DNA of 64,000 nucleotides from assembly GCA_022453515.1 (NCBI GenBank), contig JAJNNY010000031.1, forward strand, positions 372,001 through 436,000, in the 5' to 3' direction. This stretch comes from Astrocystis sublimbata. Taxonomy: Eukaryota; Ascomycota; Sordariomycetes; Xylariales; Xylariaceae. The position numbers were made by a program, and so were the translations under genes. Positions 61,990 through 64,000 of the stretch are shown here, piece after piece. Position 1 is the first letter of the stretch. The number at the start of each line of letters is the position of its first letter. Under the pieces are notes generated by a model that ran no database searches, was not told the origin of the DNA, and saw only the letters and a program-made list of their open reading frames with translations.

Positions 61990-62686
61990 TGTAGCGGGAG
62001 ATTGAGGGGGGCCATAAGGCTTATTGGTCTTCTGGAAGGGTAATAAGGCTTCTGAAATCTATAACGCTTCCGGGCCTAGTGGTACTTTTATACTAAAATA
62101 ATAAGGGGAGGTATATCTGTAGTTGTATAAGGCATAACTACTAGAAATATAGGCGATTAAGCACTATAGTTTAGATTTACGAATTTAAAAGTATATAGAG
62201 GTACGTACAGAAGATACGAAGCAAAATAATCGTAGAATAATTATAAAAATGGAAAGCTTGTTGAACTTAAAAAAAAATCTCCTTTGTTAAGCCTATGCTA
62301 TGCTTTTATTCCTGTCTTTTTTATCCTTATCCTGTATATATATACCTATACCTATATATACTTATATATATGTGTGCGCGCGTAAGGCATTAGCTAATTG
62401 AATAGCCCATGTAAGTACGTTCCGTTGTATGTATAGTATACTAACTAGGATTATGGCTATAGGCTACCTATACCTACTTACTAGATTAGACTACCCCTAA
62501 GGATTGGAGCCTATCTTTAAGGACTGGATTAGAGCCTACCCCTATAGACTAGAGCTTACCTTTAAAAACTGGACTAGAGCCTACCCTTATGGACTACTAC
62601 CCCTATGGATTACTACCCTTAAGGACTAGTAGACAGGTAGGCAGGCAGGCAGGCAGGCAGGCAGGTAGGCAGGTAGGTAGGTAGAC
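61990..62686 (+). repeat. Direct repeat copy B (about 697 bp)
   Basis: Same order as copy A: TGTAGCGGGAG start, unique part, dinucleotide tract (62330-62384, here mostly TA, ending in GTGTGCGCGCG), GACTAGAGCCTACCCC-type units, and a GGCA/GGTA tail (62635-62686). Compared with copy A it has T where A has C at many places. It is immediately followed by the TGTTACG end of an LTR. The 286 bases between the synthase stop and this copy hold no gene. Confidence 0.85.
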
Positions 62687-64000
62687 TGTTACGAACCAAT
62701 AGGGCGCACGACCTGTTGAAAAGACCTAGCGCGGGAGGGGAGACCTAGCGCGAGAGGGGATAGCCATGTTCCAAGCAAGTGACGCAAGACGAGACCAGGA
62801 GACAAGCCATACGCCACGATAAGGCGCTATAAAAGTCACGTAATAGATAGGAGGATCGGAGAACGATCTAGATATCTAAGATTAAAGGATAGCTGTACGA
62901 TCTAGCTATCTAGGACCAAAAGATAGGAGGAATATCCTATAATTTATACTAAGATATAAAGGAAAGAAATACTATATAGCCTCGATAGTATTCCTATATA
63001 TCTAATCTTTTTTTATTTTACTATTTAATCTAAGTATACTAATAGTTTTTAGAATAGGAGTAACCTCCTAACGATTTAGTAAATAATACTTTATATTATT
63101 TAGCGATCTTTTGTTTTAAGCTTAGCTTTTATTTTTAGGAATATAAACCTATTAAAACCCTTATTTTACTTTATACTCTGTATTAAAAATAGAGCAATTA
63201 TTATATTTTAAATAGTTTTATTTAGTTAAGCTATAAAATAAGCTGAGTAATAAGACGTAATAGCTACATAAGCTTAGATACCTAATATAACTTAAAAACA
63301 AGTCCTAAAAATTATTAACCAGTTGTACAAAAGAATTAATTAGTTAAATAAAGCTAATAAATAGCTCAAAAACTAACTATTTATAATATTTAAACTAAAG
63401 CGTTATAAGCCAACTTAACTAACCATATTTAACAGGAAATAAGACCAGTTGAAAGGGTTCCTAACCCAGGCCAAGGCCTATATACGGCACTTCGGAAAAG
63501 ACTTTCCTTCGGAAAGAGAGAAGATCCTTTGTATAGCAGGATTCCTTACTAGAGAAGCACTAGAATGGTTCGAGCCAAAGATAAAAGAATTTATCGAAAA
63601 CAAGGAAAAAGATTGGTTAAAGGACACTAAAAAAGCATTCGCTAATATAAAGGGATTCAAAAAGGCCTTTACAGACATGTATAGTAATCCAAAAACCGAA
63701 AAACAAGCAGAACAAAGGCTGCTAGACCTACGATAGACTAGGTTAGCTAGTAAGTACGCTACCGAGTTTAAAAAAATGCTCGCACTTATAATTTGGAATA
63801 ATAATAATAACCTAATGTCTATATTTTATAAGGGACTAAAAAACGAAGTCTAAAACAAGTTATTCCGAATCGAACAACTAAAAGAACTATATAATTATAT
63901 TATATCGGTAATCAAAATTAACAATCGTTTGTACGAAAGACGTATATAAAAATAAGGAAAAAGAGCCATATATATAGCTAACACCAAGAAGGCATAAAGG
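62687..64000 (+). mobile_element. Degenerate Ty3/gypsy-type LTR retrotransposon, left part
   Basis: It begins TGTTACG, a common start of fungal gypsy LTRs. Inside are two 19-bp tandem units (62723-62760) and a TATAAAA-type box near 62829. Sequence from about 62940 to 63420 is extremely AT-rich, as expected after RIP. The LTR end is not certain: CGTAATA at about 63256 could be a decayed CGTAACA, which would make an LTR of some 575 bp. A gag remnant follows. The element continues past the window; no polymerase is visible. Confidence 0.75.
63449..64000 (+). pseudogene. Retrotransposon gag remnant
   Basis: One frame reads a typical gypsy Gag core: AKAYIRHFGKDF, ILCIAGFLTREALEWFEP, then after the first stop KYATEFKKML, MSIFYKGLKNEV and INNRLYERR. 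In-frame stops occur at 63734 and 63851 and again near 63947 and 63953. The stops are TAG or TAA where CAG or CAA is expected, as RIP produces. No ATG stands at a natural place, so the gene is dead. Confidence 0.75.

Noticed and set aside
1..64000. tRNA or rRNA genes
   Set aside because: I scanned for B-box sequence (GGTTCGAATCC type) and cloverleaf arms in the spacers and found none that folds; a tRNAscan run could still find a divergent one.

Overview
This window is nuclear DNA of a filamentous ascomycete (Pezizomycotina; probably Sordariomycetes, an inference from gene content and style only). Genes are spliced with short introns (mostly 45-80 bp, GT-AG, often with a CTAAC or CTAAT branch site). 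Intergenic DNA is long and carries scattered CCTAGGTA-type words. The repeats show transition mutations typical of repeat-induced point mutation (RIP). I rebuilt exon structures by hand, checking that every junction keeps frame.

Positions 1-41000 form a conserved housekeeping block: a PEX11 peroxisome proliferation factor, a secreted spherulin-4/GH135-type protein, a GIT1-like glycerophosphoinositol/phosphate permease, the ER Hsp70 BiP/Kar2 ending in HDEL, the ribosome-rescue GTPase HBS1 (with a candidate cassette exon), the ESCRT-0 subunit VPS27 head to head with a rhodanese-containing ubiquitin protease, a long-chain acyl-CoA synthetase (FAA1 type), the chaperonin subunit CCT5, a HUL4-type HECT ubiquitin ligase with an AZUL-like zinc module, and the pre-60S factor REI1. 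Ubiquitin and endosome sorting genes (VPS27, the protease, HUL4) lie within 18 kb of each other.

Positions 41000-47050 are gene-poor. They hold one small predicted gene (113 aa, with a likely 5'-UTR intron and TATA box) and the first copy of a 0.7 kb repeat.

Positions 47051-61703 look like a small secondary-metabolite locus: an EthD-domain protein, an alpha/beta-hydrolase broken by an exact 10-bp tandem duplication, a seven-helix fungal rhodopsin/SAT4-type membrane protein, and a complete 12-exon highly reducing polyketide synthase (2595 aa; KS-AT-DH-MT-ER-KR-ACP). The hydrolase and the synthase share an upstream CGAGGTCGG word. The whole locus is bracketed by two direct copies of the 0.7 kb repeat (45907-46620 and 61990-62686), whose differences are almost all transitions split by strand.

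Positions 62687-64000 are the left end of an AT-rich, degenerate Ty3/gypsy-type LTR retrotransposon with a gag reading frame broken by CAG/CAA-to-TAG/TAA type stops. It abuts the second repeat copy. The best candidate for something undescribed is the repeat-bounded polyketide locus, followed by the possible HBS1/SKI7 splice switch.
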